Shown here: positions 1-11,944 of the stretch, piece after piece
Layout of the letters: every line of letters starts with the position of its first letter
Position numbering within the stretch: position 1 is the stretch's first letter
Notes under the pieces: model-generated
The model's database searches: none
Seen by the model: only the letters and a program-made list of their open reading frames with translations
Told to the model about the DNA's origin: nothing
Made by a program: the position numbers and the translations under genes
Source: Botryotinia globosa
Lineage: Eukaryota > Ascomycota > Leotiomycetes > Helotiales > Sclerotiniaceae
DNA length: 64,000 bases
Reading direction: 5' to 3'
NCBI GenBank assembly: GCA_014898425.1
Contig: RCSZ01000011.1
Span: 1,796,501-1,860,500, forward strand

Positions 1-288
1 ACTCGCAGGGCTCCATCTCAAAATGAAGATGTCGGCTGTCGCAGTGGCTGGCTGTTCAGCAAGGTGCGACTAAATTGTTGTTACAATTCGCGAAAAGCAA
101 TCAAAAGCTGGGCACAGAATAGGATCGCAGATGAATTGGGTATCTTGAAAGCATTGAGACAGCAAAATGTAATGGTCCGAAGTATCAAGCAGATGGTACC
201 TGTATTTGACGATAGTCTCAATAGACTACAAGAGTTATTGTTAACATGGTTTCGGGGCATAGTCAAAATTACCGACTACTCGGACTAA
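1..288 (+). CDS. 3' end of an unknown protein-coding gene (partial)
   Basis: Frame 1 is open from the first base of the window to a TAA ending at 288, giving at least 95 C-terminal residues. The gene enters from outside the window, so its start and domains are unknown. The visible tail is helical with leucines and charged residues at heptad-like spacing (about residues 40-85), compatible with a short coiled coil or helical bundle. No catalytic motif is recognisable. There is no good splice acceptor in the first 60 bases, so the stretch may be part of one large last exon. It is tandem with the ENP2 gene, 306 bp downstream. It could also be a chance open frame, but its length at the window edge favours a real 3' exon. 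Confidence 0.5.
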   Translation, partial: TRRAPSQNEDVGCRSGWLFSKVRLNCCYNSRKAIKSWAQNRIADELGILKALRQQNVMVRSIKQMVPVFDDSLNRLQELLLTWFRGIVKITDYSD

Positions 289-594
289 GCAATTAAATTG
301 CGCTACCCTGATTTTGCCCCAGCTCGCCCAGCTATTATTCGTTCGAACAGGCTGATTTATCCCTGTCAACATGATTTGATAATCCCGCTTTGCCGCTGCG
401 GCCGTCGCGGCCGCCGGTTGAAAGTATCACCGGGCACCGTGCTTTTTCGATAAGAAAATAATTTCTAGAGCAGACATTTAATTTTCTCATTTTGAAGCCG
501 TTTGAATGCGACATCTTTCACAAAATGGCAAATTGAAATCGAAATATCTATCATTGAAATTAAAAACCTAACCTGATTTCATCAATCTCTCAAC
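289..594 (+). promoter_or_regulatory. Intergenic region and promoter of the ENP2/NOL10 gene
   Basis: 306 bp between the partial upstream gene and ENP2. It holds a short palindromic GC-rich patch at about 395-416 (repeated GGCCG/CGGCC) and AT-rich sequence directly before the ATG, which sits in a TCAACATGA context. No open frame is credible here. Confidence 0.4.
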
Positions 595-2526
595 ATGAAG
601 CTCACAAACCCAAATGATGTACCTGTGTACACCATTTCGGGTGCTTCCACTGCACGCCCTCTACCTGACTGGCTTGCTCGCAAAAGAAAGCGTAGTTTGA
701 AAAACGATCCAGAATATGCCAACCGCGTCGAACTCTTGCAGGATTTCGAATTCGAAGAAGCTAGCTCTTGTATAAGGGTTAGTGAGGATGGGGAATGGGT
801 TATGAGTACTGGCACATATAAACCGCAAATCCATACACATTATCTTCCCCATTTATCTCTTTCATTCGCAAGACACACAACAACCCTTAATCATTCCTTC
901 ATTCTCCTGTCTAGCGATTACACAAAATCACTTCATCTACAAACCGATCGTAGACTAGAATTTCATACACAGGGCGGATGTCATTATCAAACTCGATTAC
1001 CTCGGTACGGGCGTGACCTTGTCTACGATAGAGCGTCAACGGAAGCATTAATACCTGCAGTTGGTGTCAATGCAGACGGTCTTGGAGAAGTATATCGATT
1101 GAATCTCGAAATAGGACGTTACATGAAACCATACCAAATTGACGTTGGCGGCGATGACCTGACGACTTCCGGTGGCGGCGCTTTACAAGGAGGCATAAAT
1201 ACTGGAAGTGTCAATTGTGCATCTATTGCCGAAGAAAGTCATAATCTCATGGCTTTTGGAACATCAATTGGTACGGTGGAGTTTTGGGATTCAAGATCCA
1301 AAGCAAGAGTAGGAATTCTCGCAGGTCAGCAAGGAGGAATTACTGCGCTTGATTTCGACAGATCAGGAATATCGATTGCGACAGGATCCTCCGAAGGAAT
1401 GGTACAATTGTACGATCTTCGACGGCCTGTGCCAATCTTGACTAAAGATCAAGGATATGGTTATGCGATCAAGACTTTGATGCACATGACCACTTCTTCA
1501 CAAGAGAAGAAAATCTTATCCGCAGATAAACGAATCATCAAATTGTGGGACGAGACAGATGGAAAAGCCTGGACATCGGTTGAACCAGCAGTGGACATCA
1601 ACTCAGTAGCATGGTGCAAGAATAGTGGCATGCTCCTCACGGCCAACGAAGGAAAGCAACAACATGCCTTTTTCATTCCACAACTGGGTCCTGCACCAAA
1701 ATGGTGTTCATTCTTGGATAATATGGTTGAAGAAATGGCAGAGGAAGCACCAAGTGAGACTTACGATAATTACAAGTTCTTGACAGTACCAGAACTCAAA
1801 GCTCTCAACCTGGGCCATCTCATCGGAACTACCAATCTTTTACGGCCATATATGCATGGTTACTTTGTGGCTTCTAAACTCTACGAGCAAGCCAGGTTGA
1901 TTGCTAATCCATATGTCTGGGAAGACGAAAGAACCAAACGAGTCAAGGAGAAGGTTGAGAAGGAGCGAGCCAGTAGAATCAGAGGTGGCAAGAAGGTTAA
2001 GGTCAACCAGAACTTGGTCGATAAAGTACTCAAGAGACAAGAGCGTAGGGAGAAGGTTGATGAGAATGCTGGTGTCTTGGGTGATTTGCGTTTCGGCAAG
2101 CTTTTCGAGGACGAAGACTTCGCTATTGATGAGCGTAGCAGAGAATTTCAAGCTCTCAACCCTAGCACTAGGGTCTCCGGTGGCGGTGAGGAGACCAAAC
2201 AGCGCAAGGTCAATAGTGAGGATGAATCGAGCGATGATGACGATGAGGTTGTGTCGAAGCCTAAGCCAGCTGCTGAGATGCGTATATCTTCCTCGTCTTA
2301 CAAGAAATCGGGTCATCAACGTAAAGATAATGCTTTGGGAGCCCGCAAACAAGGCACTGGTCGGGTTAGCAAAAACAAGGGCGATGTTGTTGGTGAGCGT
2401 TCAGTCACATTCGCTCCTGCTGGTAAAAAAGATAAAGAGAAGACAGAAGCCAAGCCTCCCAACAGCAGGAGTAGACGCGAAGATGCAAGACGAAGCGCCA
2501 GTGGGAACGTTTTCAGAAGATTGTAA
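595..2526 (+). CDS. enp2: Ribosome biogenesis protein ENP2/NOL10 (WD40 + NUC153)
   Basis: Intronless 643-aa protein matching Enp2/NOL10, an essential nucleolar component of the small-subunit processome that acts in 18S pre-rRNA processing. The N-terminal half (about residues 20-380) carries WD40-type blades, with repeats ending in forms such as GTVEFWD and IIKLWD. A NUC153 motif lies at about 496-520 (LRFGKLFEDEDFAID), the family signature. The C-terminus is charged: an acidic stretch (EDESSDDDDE, about 540) followed by a lysine/arginine-rich tail, typical of nucleolar proteins. The length is normal for fungal Enp2. The ATG at 595 is the first in frame and begins with the MKLTNPNDVPVY-type N-terminus expected for the family. 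It converges with the minus-strand gene at 2757. The identification is secure; subcellular location is taken from family knowledge. Confidence 0.95.
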   Translation: MKLTNPNDVPVYTISGASTARPLPDWLARKRKRSLKNDPEYANRVELLQDFEFEEASSCIRVSEDGEWVMSTGTYKPQIHTHYLPHLSLSFARHTTTLNHSFILLSSDYTKSLHLQTDRRLEFHTQGGCHYQTRLPRYGRDLVYDRASTEALIPAVGVNADGLGEVYRLNLEIGRYMKPYQIDVGGDDLTTSGGGALQGGINTGSVNCASIAEESHNLMAFGTSIGTVEFWDSRSKARVGILAGQQGGITALDFDRSGISIATGSSEGMVQLYDLRRPVPILTKDQGYGYAIKTLMHMTTSSQEKKILSADKRIIKLWDETDGKAWTSVEPAVDINSVAWCKNSGMLLTANEGKQQHAFFIPQLGPAPKWCSFLDNMVEEMAEEAPSETYDNYKFLTVPELKALNLGHLIGTTNLLRPYMHGYFVASKLYEQARLIANPYVWEDERTKRVKEKVEKERASRIRGGKKVKVNQNLVDKVLKRQERREKVDENAGVLGDLRFGKLFEDEDFAIDERSREFQALNPSTRVSGGGEETKQRKVNSEDESSDDDDEVVSKPKPAAEMRISSSSYKKSGHQRKDNALGARKQGTGRVSKNKGDVVGERSVTFAPAGKKDKEKTEAKPPNSRSRREDARRSASGNVFRRL

Positions 2527-2756
2527 TAGTCCGAAGTTGAGACTTCATGATACCCCTTTCATAATACATAACATTAGAATTTTGAAGCGCTAAAACTCAA
2601 ATACATGCAAACTATGCCTCCCACAAAAACAGATGCTATTATTCGCAAAACGAAGGGATGATCCACAACCTTTATCCAATTCAATCATTCCATGGGTATC
2701 AAACATCCATACATCAAACACAAAACAAAAGCCGCCCCAGCAGCTATCATCGCCAT

Positions 2757-3554
2757 CTATCTCTCATGTCTCATCTTCCGCGCCCATTTCGACTTCGGCG
2801 CATCTGACAATTCGAATTCCATCGTCTTCCCTTCACCTTTCTCCACATCGTTCACACTCACAAATGTCTTCGATATCTTGGGCGTGGGCGGTACCTCGTC
2901 TATTCTCTCCAATCCACGGCCCCCTGGTCTCTTATGCACATCTTTACCGAATGTAGCTCTTCTGGGTGTTAAGGCAACGACTACTTTACGTGCCGAAGCT
3001 CGTAGCTTCTTGCGCACCTCCCAGGAACGTTTCTTGGCGAGATAGAACAGTGTTGCTGAAATTACTAACCATGATGTTAATTCCTCGCCGTTTCTTTGAT
3101 AAAAGAAGAGATTCATACTTCCAAAAAGACACACGCCAATCACAGCAATAATAATCGCAATCATGGCTCCATTCGGCAACTGAACACCACCACTCGAAGT
3201 CCCAGACGCACCTGCATCACTATCAGCTCCCGCACTTCCGCCCGTACTCGCGGCATCGCCAGCTGGTGGATTATTGGGGGCTGAGGGCTCATTTGTTGCA
3301 AGTGCCGCAAAGAATGAGGCAACAGAGCTGGAGGACATGGCTGGAGTAAGGGATATGGAGGTTGTAAGTGATGGGGGCGGTGTTTCGGTTGACGCTTGAG
3401 ACGGTGAGGAACTTGTAGCGGTACTTGATACTAGCGCAGATGTTGTAGATATGAGTGCCGAAGTGGAAGTAGATGTTAAGAAGGAATTTTGAGCAAAAAT
3501 TACATCAAGAAAGAAAGAGAGGAGAACAAAAGTAAGGGAAACAGTGGACCTCAT
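2757..3554 (-). CDS. Ser/Thr-rich single-pass membrane protein, one in-frame intron
   Basis: Minus strand, 244 aa after removing an intron at 3056-3118 (63 nt, donor GTATGA, branch TTAAC, acceptor TTTCAG). The intron length is divisible by three, so the unspliced frame also stays open; splicing joins ...GVCLFGS to ATLFYLAKKRSW, restoring one continuous transmembrane helix and its stop-transfer boundary. The order is a signal peptide (MRSTVSLTFVLLSFFLDVIFA), a Ser/Thr/Ala-rich extracellular stalk, a TM helix at about residues 130-150, and a basic cytoplasmic tail of about 90 aa. I start at the second Met (3554) because it begins the signal peptide directly; an upstream Met at 3581 would add nine residues. 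The layout resembles WSC/MID2-type wall sensors, but no cysteine-rich WSC domain is present, so function is unproven. Confidence 0.8.
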   Translation of the reverse strand: MRSTVSLTFVLLSFFLDVIFAQNSFLTSTSTSALISTTSALVSSTATSSSPSQASTETPPPSLTTSISLTPAMSSSSVASFFAALATNEPSAPNNPPAGDAASTGGSAGADSDAGASGTSSGGVQLPNGAMIAIIIAVIGVCLFGSMNLFFYQRNGEELTSWLVISATLFYLAKKRSWEVRKKLRASARKVVVALTPRRATFGKDVHKRPGGRGLERIDEVPPTPKISKTFVSVNDVEKGEGKTMEFELSDAPKSKWARKMRHER

Positions 3555-5748
3555 AATGAAATAATACACTAGGTAATCCACGAATCAAAAACTCAAATAT
3601 AAAAACTCAAATGTAGAACGCTAGAGTCCTGTTGAAGAATCCAAGAAACCAATGGCATTCAAGCAAAGGATGATGAAGAAAAGAATTAATGAAACACCTG
3701 ACGCCGTGATAGTGATAGTGGCATACAGAAATTGAGACAGCTAAAGAAAAAGACAAATCAGATAACAGATGAAGAAAGCGAATGGTGTGATTCAATGACG
3801 GGAGGGAGGGGATATATTTATTCCTTGTTCCATTTTGTAAATTTATGGTGTGCAGATGGCTGTAAGCGCTATTGTATACTTTTGCTACATGATAGCTTAA
3901 TTCTGCTCCAGGGCTACTGGAGATATCCGAGGTGTGGCCGCTGAATGGGTGGCTGCTATTTGTATACTGTAGCTCTATATCCATACTCCATACGTAAGTT
4001 TCATACAGAAATAGTGGTATAAGGTTTGCTGCAAATAATATTGCATGAAGTGTGGTTCGTTTGTTTGATTCGTTTGTTTGATTCGTTTGTTTGATTCGTG
4101 GAGGGAAATATTTTAAGCGCCAACATATTGGCGCTAGTAATTATCGGCCTATGGGGAAGGGGATGAGCTTATAATTGCATGCTTATTGCCTTGGTGACTG
4201 TCGAGAATCTTTATTTCTGCGGGAGTGAGAACAGATGGTTTTGGAGTGGCTGTGAAGACTTGAGAGTAATGTGGTGAGACGGTATGAGTTGGGGATTTGT
4301 GAGGGAAAGCAGAGGGATTGGGTAGGGGACTTTGGTACATGTATGTGTTTCGGTCGGTAGCTTTCCGATGATTATTTTGAAGAAACATGCATTGTATTGT
4401 CCCCGCGCAATATGGAACTGCACGCAATATCAAAGAAGGCTAAGATATTTTGATGCTCATTTACTTACATCCATACAGTACAGCATTCAAATATTCCGCA
4501 AGATGTGCAACATATTTGATTTTGATGAGATTGATTGGATCGAGAGATGATATAAAATGAGGCCAAGCTTGAGAGGAGCTTGGGAAATACATTTAAAGGC
4601 AGATGCGTTTCGGGTGCTCGTGGTTCTGCGTTCTGCTACGACTTTAGGTATGTGGTTGTATTTCAGGCGTCGGGGAGGATTATGTGATGGGTAGTTACAC
4701 GTATGTGTCGTTTGATCGATATCAGAATTGGAGATACTCGAGGTATATTTGGAAATCTGGGCTGGGAATGTAGTAATTTTCCAAACACATCTGGATATTG
4801 CTGATTCGTGAAGCGTCTGAAGAGTTTCCGAGTGCTTGCCTGCTTGCGTGCTGTTTGGTGTACGATCGACTCACTCGTCCATTCGAACACTGCACTCGAT
4901 ACCACCGTCTTTAGGACGACAAGGGAAGTCTGAGTCTTAAAATGGACCTTGCGGGAGACGGAAACGCCAGAAGGTGACTTGCATGTGACGGTCAGTACAA
5001 GGCTTGTCGACGGCACAAGTATAGAATTCTGGATCTCAGATTCCGTGAGTCTTTATATACTGGCATAGATTGATCTCGAAGTCGAGCAGCTTTTGATAAT
5101 CACGCGTTTATCACGTGCCCATACCTCCAGCAATAATATATCCTCATTTATTGCGAGAATATGGAGAGATTGAATAGTGCCATATAAATGATTATTATGA
5201 AATAAATCACTTCCAAGATTCCCTTGATCTTCACCTGCTGGTTGGTTCTGCCCAACAAAAGCTGCACTGGTTCACGCTGGCGAATGCGGTAGGAAAGGAA
5301 GGACCGAAGGTGCTCCTGCCTTCATAGTCAAACTCACACATCGTCTACCTAAATTTCACTTGTACCCCACAATCTATTCCCTCATGTCTCCATGTCATAA
5401 TTGTCATCTCGTCGATTCTCTCTTCTTTTCCGTATACTTTCATTTCATCTGCATTTTATTCGTCATGTACCTGAAGGAACCGACTTCATATCGTTATCAT
5501 CTTCATCGACCATTTACCTCAGAATCATATCTCTGAGCTGGCGAGCCAAGGTAGATCAAGTAAATTGTATCCTACCACTCAATCGTTTTCGATCCCGGGT
5601 GTGAACAGATTCTAATCAATTCTGCAAGTTCGTCGTTTCTCCGCAGATGAAAATATCTGTCACCTTCTTGAGTAGGAGCTTCTTCAGATCTTGCAAATTC
5701 TGAGAATATCTAATTTTAATGCGAATTTAGTGATTCACGCTCGTCAAA
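3555..5748. other. 2.2-kb intergenic region between divergent genes
   Basis: Shared upstream region of the minus-strand membrane protein (ends 3554) and the plus-strand coiled-coil gene (starts 5749). It contains a 12-bp tandem repeat (TTGTTTGATTCG, about 3.5 units, 4056-4098). The last 350 bp are C/T-rich, as in fungal 5' leaders. Open frames at 3607-3984 and 4663-5016 on the minus strand show no domain, signal peptide or splice pattern I can support. I see no further gene. Confidence 0.5.
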
Positions 5749-8700
5749 ATGGCGTTGAACCCGGACGAACAGGAGAGCCAAATCGTTGTTCCGCTCCATT
5801 CACCTCCCTCTGAGCAAGATTACCTTGACGATGCGTTTCCTGGCGGTGCCGATGTGTATCACGATTCAAATATAGATGAAGAACAAGAACTTGACGCTGA
5901 TGATGTACAAATGATTGACGTTGGCTCCGAGGCGGATGAAATGGTCTTGAATACACAATTAATGCCCCAGCAATACCTTTCTCACCGTTCTCAGCAAGAT
6001 AGCAACAATTATTTGGTCGAGGAAACTCAGTTTGCAGACATTGAAAATGATACCCAAGCAATTCGGAATGAAGAAGAGTCCGATCAAAAAGACACTCAAA
6101 AAGTCATTTTTGGTTCTCGATCGTTTGTTGAAGAGACTCAATTTGCAGGCATTGAGATAGATACTCAGTCTATTGAAAATACTACTCAGTTCGATAACAT
6201 ATTGCCATCATTTCAAAGGCCGTATGTATCGGAGAATGACGGATCAGCCATCGATGTCGCCCGTCCAAACAAAATGTCGCCACCCATAATGTTTTCGAGG
6301 CCAGTAGAGCCAGCAGAAGCTCCTTTTAAATATCCCCCTGGACCTGGAAAGTATAGATCGACAGTCCAGAAAACATCTGCACCGGAAGTTGCAATTCAAA
6401 CAACAAAGAGAACCCCAAAAGTATTGGCGAAAGGTAAGCTGATCGCAACAGAGCAACAAAGATATCAGGCTACTTGGATACTAATGGTTTGACAGTAACT
6501 CCCGTCCCCGAGCTTCACGGTAAACCTTCAACAAACCCGGTGCATCATACGCAGAAGGCATCCGCTAGTGACCATAATGCTTCTGCAACTCATTCCATCA
6601 CTGATGTTCGCGTCCGTGCATCTGTTGGGCCGATTCGGGAGAGAGAAGCAATCCCTGTGGTTGAAGTTATGCCATTGAGCCAACAACCATTTGATACCCA
6701 CAATATCCCTCCAATTACTTCGGCTCAACATCCCAAAAGCGTCCCTCTACCAGTTTTCAAGGCTTCCAGGCACCATCAAACGTTCAATGTTCTTACTGCT
6801 CCATCCGAAAAGCCAGCTCCAGAGCAGATACCACCCCCTGCCATTCAAAACGCGGCAATTAACGTGCGTTTTCCTGATACTTGCAACATACCTCTTCAAA
6901 ATTCGGGTCATCCTCCGAGAGGTGTCTCTTCAGTTTTGCGTAGCAATTCTCAACGTCATCAAATTCCCGATAGTGATCCTGTTTCGTTAGTCAAGGCCTG
7001 CGGTCCTAAGGAAGCTGCACGTCCCATTGTTCAGAACCACTCGGCGATCCATCCTCCTATCCAAAAGCCCACCAAATGCATGGAAAATCCGCCACTTCAG
7101 ATGGAAGGAAATACCTCGATTCCAAATGATATCACTCCGCAGTCTACAAGCCGAAATGAAGTGGCCTCTTCCAATAAATCGAACAACATTCCGGTGCTGA
7201 AAGCTTCTCACGATGAACAATCTAAGCTGGTTGGATTACCTCCACCTCAACAAAATGCTGCTACGCCAATCAATTACACGGGTCGTCTCCGGTTAAGACA
7301 AAAGTCTTCAAATCAGTAAGTATATCTACTACCCTTTCGTCCCAAGTTTATCGACTGACTCTCTCGTAGAATGAATCGTCTCAGCGTGAGCAAAATCAAT
7401 GTTTATGGTAACTTAGTCAAGAAATTTCCATTCCCAGAAGCTTTTGCGGACGAACCAAAATTGCAAGCACACCGAGAAAGGTCAAGCAAACCTCAAGTAC
7501 CAGTACCAGAACCTCAGCATTCAGAGCCTCATCTTGCTGAGAAAGAGCTTTCAAACGAGATTCAAGCAGCTTTGGGATCAGAACCCCAGAGATTTCGTAC
7601 CAATGACAAACTTGTCCGACGAGGATCGATGAACCAGTCAGTGAAGAATGCTGATCCTCTCTCACACTCTCAAGTTCAAGTCTCTGATGGCGGAACGGAA
7701 GATTCCACGGTGAATCCTTTAGAATATGAAGATAATCCACAAGTAGAAGATTCTGCTGAGGAATTTAATCAATCGACTCCGAATCTCACATTCCAGCCAG
7801 GCCATCCGGTTACGCAAACAGATCAGCATTCTCCAGGACATCAGGAACCTTCGCGCACTGTATCTCAAGCAAACATATCCCGAACCCAGACACCTCGACC
7901 TCAAACAACTTCACGAACTCAGGGTGAACATGAGGCTCGGCGAAAAGTCGTAAATAGACCAATTAGACCCCATGACCTTGAACCTCAAGGAATATCTGAG
8001 GAAACCTTAAGTCATATTAGTGCGTCCAAAGTCACCAAATTAGCATCTGTGCATTCTCGAGATGAAATGAACAAAGCCAGAGATCACGTCAGTAGCTGCC
8101 AAAAGAGATCTTCCCTAGATTTCGATGCTCTTCGTGATACCATCGCTGAGTGCCAGGAACAACAAGGCCTTATCAAAGATCAAGAGAATCAGATTGCAAT
8201 TCTCAATACTCAGTTGCAAGATGCAGATCTAATCAACGAACAATTAGAGGCAAGCAAAGATGAATTGTCAAAGAGAGTTAAGAGATTGAATGCTTTATCT
8301 AGTGACTACAGACTACACATCAATGATGTTGTTGATTGCCATAAGTCTCTTAGACAAGATTCAAATGTGATGAAGGCATCGATGGAAAAGTTGAGAGCAT
8401 TGAAGATTCACGAGATTAGGGAGATTGATGCTAAAATGAAGAAAATGAGATGTTTATTGAACGAAATCAAGCAGGTTCGAGAAGAACAAAGTGAGCGAGA
8501 CAAAAGTATTGAACAGAATGATCAACTTCGGTGTGAGAATGAATGCCTCAAAGCTGATTATAATTTAAAGATAATGGAACTAAAACAAGAACGTTCTCAC
8601 ATCGAGCAACTTCAAAATCAAATCGATGAAGACCGGGATCGCCACAAAGAAGTCATGGAAATTCTCCAAAAACCACCAGTCGACACTCTCGGAGAACTTA

Positions 8701-10904
8701 CAAAAGAAGACGGGATTCTCAAAAAGTTTTTAAATTCTGCCGAATGCGTCAATGGAAAGATTGACCAAATGTCAAAAACATTCACCAATTCTTTCAATCA
8801 AACATTGGAGTGGCCACAAACTCTGACGAAGATTCTCGAAGAATTCTATTCTAGAATTGAAGCGAAATTTGATGATAACGGTAGCAAGGATACTACATTC
8901 CAGGAGTCTACCGTCAAGCTCTTTGATGATCTTAAGGAACGCCTCATTCAAATCAGCGGTGATATGGATGAAAAAACCAAGCTCAGTGAGCAGATCAATA
9001 TGCTCCGAGAGAGCAATGCCACATTTGAGGCGAATCTGAAATCAAAAGAAGCGGACTTGGAGAACAATGTCACCCGAATGGATGAGTTGACTAGAGAGCT
9101 GGCAGATGTTCATTCGGAGTTGATGGGGAAAACCCAACAACTCGCAATCTCACTTGCTGAACCGAGAGAAGACCCCGAATTGAAGAGAAAGGTCGACACA
9201 TTGACCACTGAGACTTCTAGACTGGAAGACCTTCTTACCGCGGCCAATCATGACAAGCGTCAAGCCGAAAAAGATATCCAAACTCACCAAACGACAATTA
9301 CTACGACTCAAAAACAGTTAGGCGATACAGAGGCAAAATTTCGAGATTCTGAGTCTGCCATGAAGGCATTGGAAGTAGAGAATCAAAAGTTTCAAATAGA
9401 TTGCAGATCAACTACAGAGAGAGTTCGACAGGAGACCACACAGCTTGCTCTGTCCCAAAGAAAGGAGTTACTCGCCCAACATGACTCCTTAGTAAATGAC
9501 CTCAAACACAAACAAACAGAAACTGAGAAGAGACTCCAAACTGCAATTGAAAAATCAAAGGCATTTGAAGAGACGTCTGATAAGCATACTAAGACTATCA
9601 ACGAGCTTGAGTCAAAGATAGCTACATACAAAGACCAGTTATTACAGCAGAAGCTTCAGCTTCAAAGCTTGGAGGAAAGCTCCATATCTCCTGATCAACT
9701 TCAGAAATTCAAACAGGAACACAAACAAGAGATACTAACAATTCGCAAAGAGCAAGCAAGCCAGAATGCATCATTACAAGCTTGTCGAGAGGAAAGTCTT
9801 AGAATTAAAGTTGAACTTGAAGGCGCTCATAGAAGACTTCGTGGAATTAATGAAGAAAATGGACACCTGATGAAGGATAACGATCGTTTACGAAAGCGTT
9901 TGGAGGATATAAATGCGATGACTGAAAGTACTCAAAAAATGATTGGCAATTCCCATCGTGTTGATGACATTGGACCAACATCGCGCAACGATAATCGATC
10001 GTCTTCACGCAGACCTGCTGAGCGGCGATCTAGCAATTTCCATTATCAACCTCTTGAAAATGGCATGGGAGAAAACCAACATGGGTTCCGTGAATACCAG
10101 ACTGACGAAGTACACAAAACCTTTTCACGAACTTTGTCATCTTCGCAAACATGCGGCGACAACAATGGCGGAAGTCAGACGCCAATTAAACCATTTTCTA
10201 CTATTGCTACTCTTGCAACGAGCCCTTTGACTGATTTGGAGGATGTTATGCCAATGGTTCAATCTGCACATAGCCGGGAGGATTTACAGCGAGCATACAA
10301 CAAAAATCGTCAGTTATCCAACGATAAGATCGCAAAGATGGAGAGTCGATCCAAGTACTATCCTTATGGAGAAGAACACCTTGGGACCCCCAAGTCTAAA
10401 ATTAACAAAGTCGTGCTTACTCTCGAAGGAGAATTTGTCGACACACCAACTCAAGCGTCCAGGGCCATTCTTTCAGTTGCAGAAGAATCTGTTCAACGCC
10501 GAACGAATAAGCCACTCAAATCCGCTCTGAAAAAAGGCGATCATCAGGACTATTCTATTCCTCACGATGCCTCGCAAGATCAAGTTCATAACCAAGACGA
10601 GAGACTTTTCAAAAAGCCGGCACCAAGAAACAATCACGCTTCCAGTATCGGACTTCAAGCGACCCGTGGGACTGGTACAGGCAGCTACAATCGTATTGCG
10701 AGTGGAGAACCAAAAGTTGCAAGCTTAAGGGCACCAGAACCTCGATATGAGCCAACACCTGAGATCAAGCGAAACGCTTTGAAGAGAGCAAGATCAAATT
10801 CATCCCTTCATACTCAGGATCTACAATCCACCAGATCTGCGAAAGCCCCAAGAATCAACCGCCGTCAGCCAATAAACAAGACAATCATTCCAGATTCTCA
10901 GTGA
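5749..10904 (+). CDS. 1,679-aa nuclear-type coiled-coil protein with SQ/TQ cluster (3 exons)
   Basis: Exons 5749-6433, 6496-7315 and 7370-10904. Intron 1 (62 nt) has GTAAGC/GACAG; intron 2 (54 nt) has GTAAGT/CGTAG. Phases fit (685+820+3535 = 5,040 nt), giving one uninterrupted protein. Residues 69-147 hold eight SQ/TQ dipeptides and a 13-residue repeat (EETQFA.IE.DTQ at 91 and 128): an SQ/TQ cluster of the kind phosphorylated by ATM/ATR kinases. Residues about 160-750 are low-complexity and proline/glutamine-rich. Residues about 755-1355 form a long coiled coil with a break near 935-1000. The last 320 residues are basic and probably disordered, with KSALKKG and a C-terminal PDSQ. No ATPase heads are present, so it is not an SMC or Rad50. 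The layout recalls meiotic axis or transverse-filament proteins (Zip1/Sme4 type) or a spindle/checkpoint scaffold; that is inference from architecture only. Confidence 0.85.
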
Positions 10905-11944
10905 GGTGGATATTCTACAGCTCCGGAGGCAATATCATACTCGACCGCTGACTTGACTACCTCGAAATTGAAATTTACCCAACTTAGGCGGATGATAGCA
11001 CCTATCCTTCGGGAGTTATTGTCAACAACTACTTTATTGTTGTCCTCCCAGTATGTGCTTGCAAACTTTCAGTTTTGGACGTACGAAAGAGAAATGACAT
11101 TGCTTTGAGAACTTGCGATTCGTGTATCGAAGGAGAAAAGGATATTTTTCACATATTTGAAGTGTATGTTTTTTGTTGACTTGAAAAGATCGCATGGTGG
11201 AAAATTATTACATGATGTAAGCAAGTTATGGGATCAGGTCCACAATATGTAGCATATATGTTTCGCTGTTTCGCAAATATCGCTTATATATGTCGGGGAA
11301 GTAGAAGGACAAAAGTTAAGCATCATTTAGCTAGATAATCTAGAAACCTAGAATTTGCATCAATATATTTTCCAACAAATCATGTTCACTCCGATTTGCC
11401 GTGTGGCATCAAGTAATAAAAGGGTGATTGTATTCATGATGTTATTCCATGCGCCATTCCATGCAACCTACTCGTACACTCTTTTGTTGAGTGATGGTAT
11501 CCACACTCACAGCCATGTCAACGAAATCTATGGTATCTTTTCGTGTAGTATAAAGGCATTTTTTTGTAAATTTTCTCCTTCTTCTCTTCCCTTCTTTGGA
11601 GTTATCCCAGAGCAGCAAATACTGAAGAATTTGTCAAATGATCATTTCTCTCCCTTATTTGGTATAGATATGCCATACAATTCTTCCTTCCTTCTGTCCT
11701 TTCCTTTCCTTACATGCATATATACGTATCTCTATCACTGCGTGCAGGCATGTCTTTTCTGGTATCTTGGATTTTTTTCATGGGGTTTTGTATGTGTATG
11801 TCTTGTTCGTTGTCTTTTTAGATTGTGTTGTGTTGTGTTGTGTTGTCTTGTGTTGGAATGAGGTGATGTGAGAGCGTGGTTTAAGTGTGGTATTTTGGTT
11901 GATGAATTGATAGGTAGATGTGACTGTGATTGTGATTGATCTAT
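10905..11944. other. Convergent 3' region between coiled-coil gene and bL33m gene
   Basis: About 1 kb of 3' untranslated sequence for two convergent genes. It contains a TGTGT-type repeat (TTGTG units, 11823-11855). A 168-codon open frame at 11355-11861 has T-rich composition and no domain; it lies where the bL33m 3' UTR is expected and is rejected as a gene. Confidence 0.5.

Noticed and set aside
3607..3984. 125-codon minus-strand open frame
   Set aside because: No signal peptide, domain, or splice signals; lies in the leader region of the membrane-protein gene.
4663..5016. 117-codon minus-strand open frame
   Set aside because: No recognisable motif and no splice partners; composition typical of intergenic DNA here.
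11355..11861. 168-codon plus-strand frame rich in Phe/Cys/Leu
   Set aside because: T-rich 3' UTR of the convergent bL33m gene; the end is a TTGTG repeat translation.
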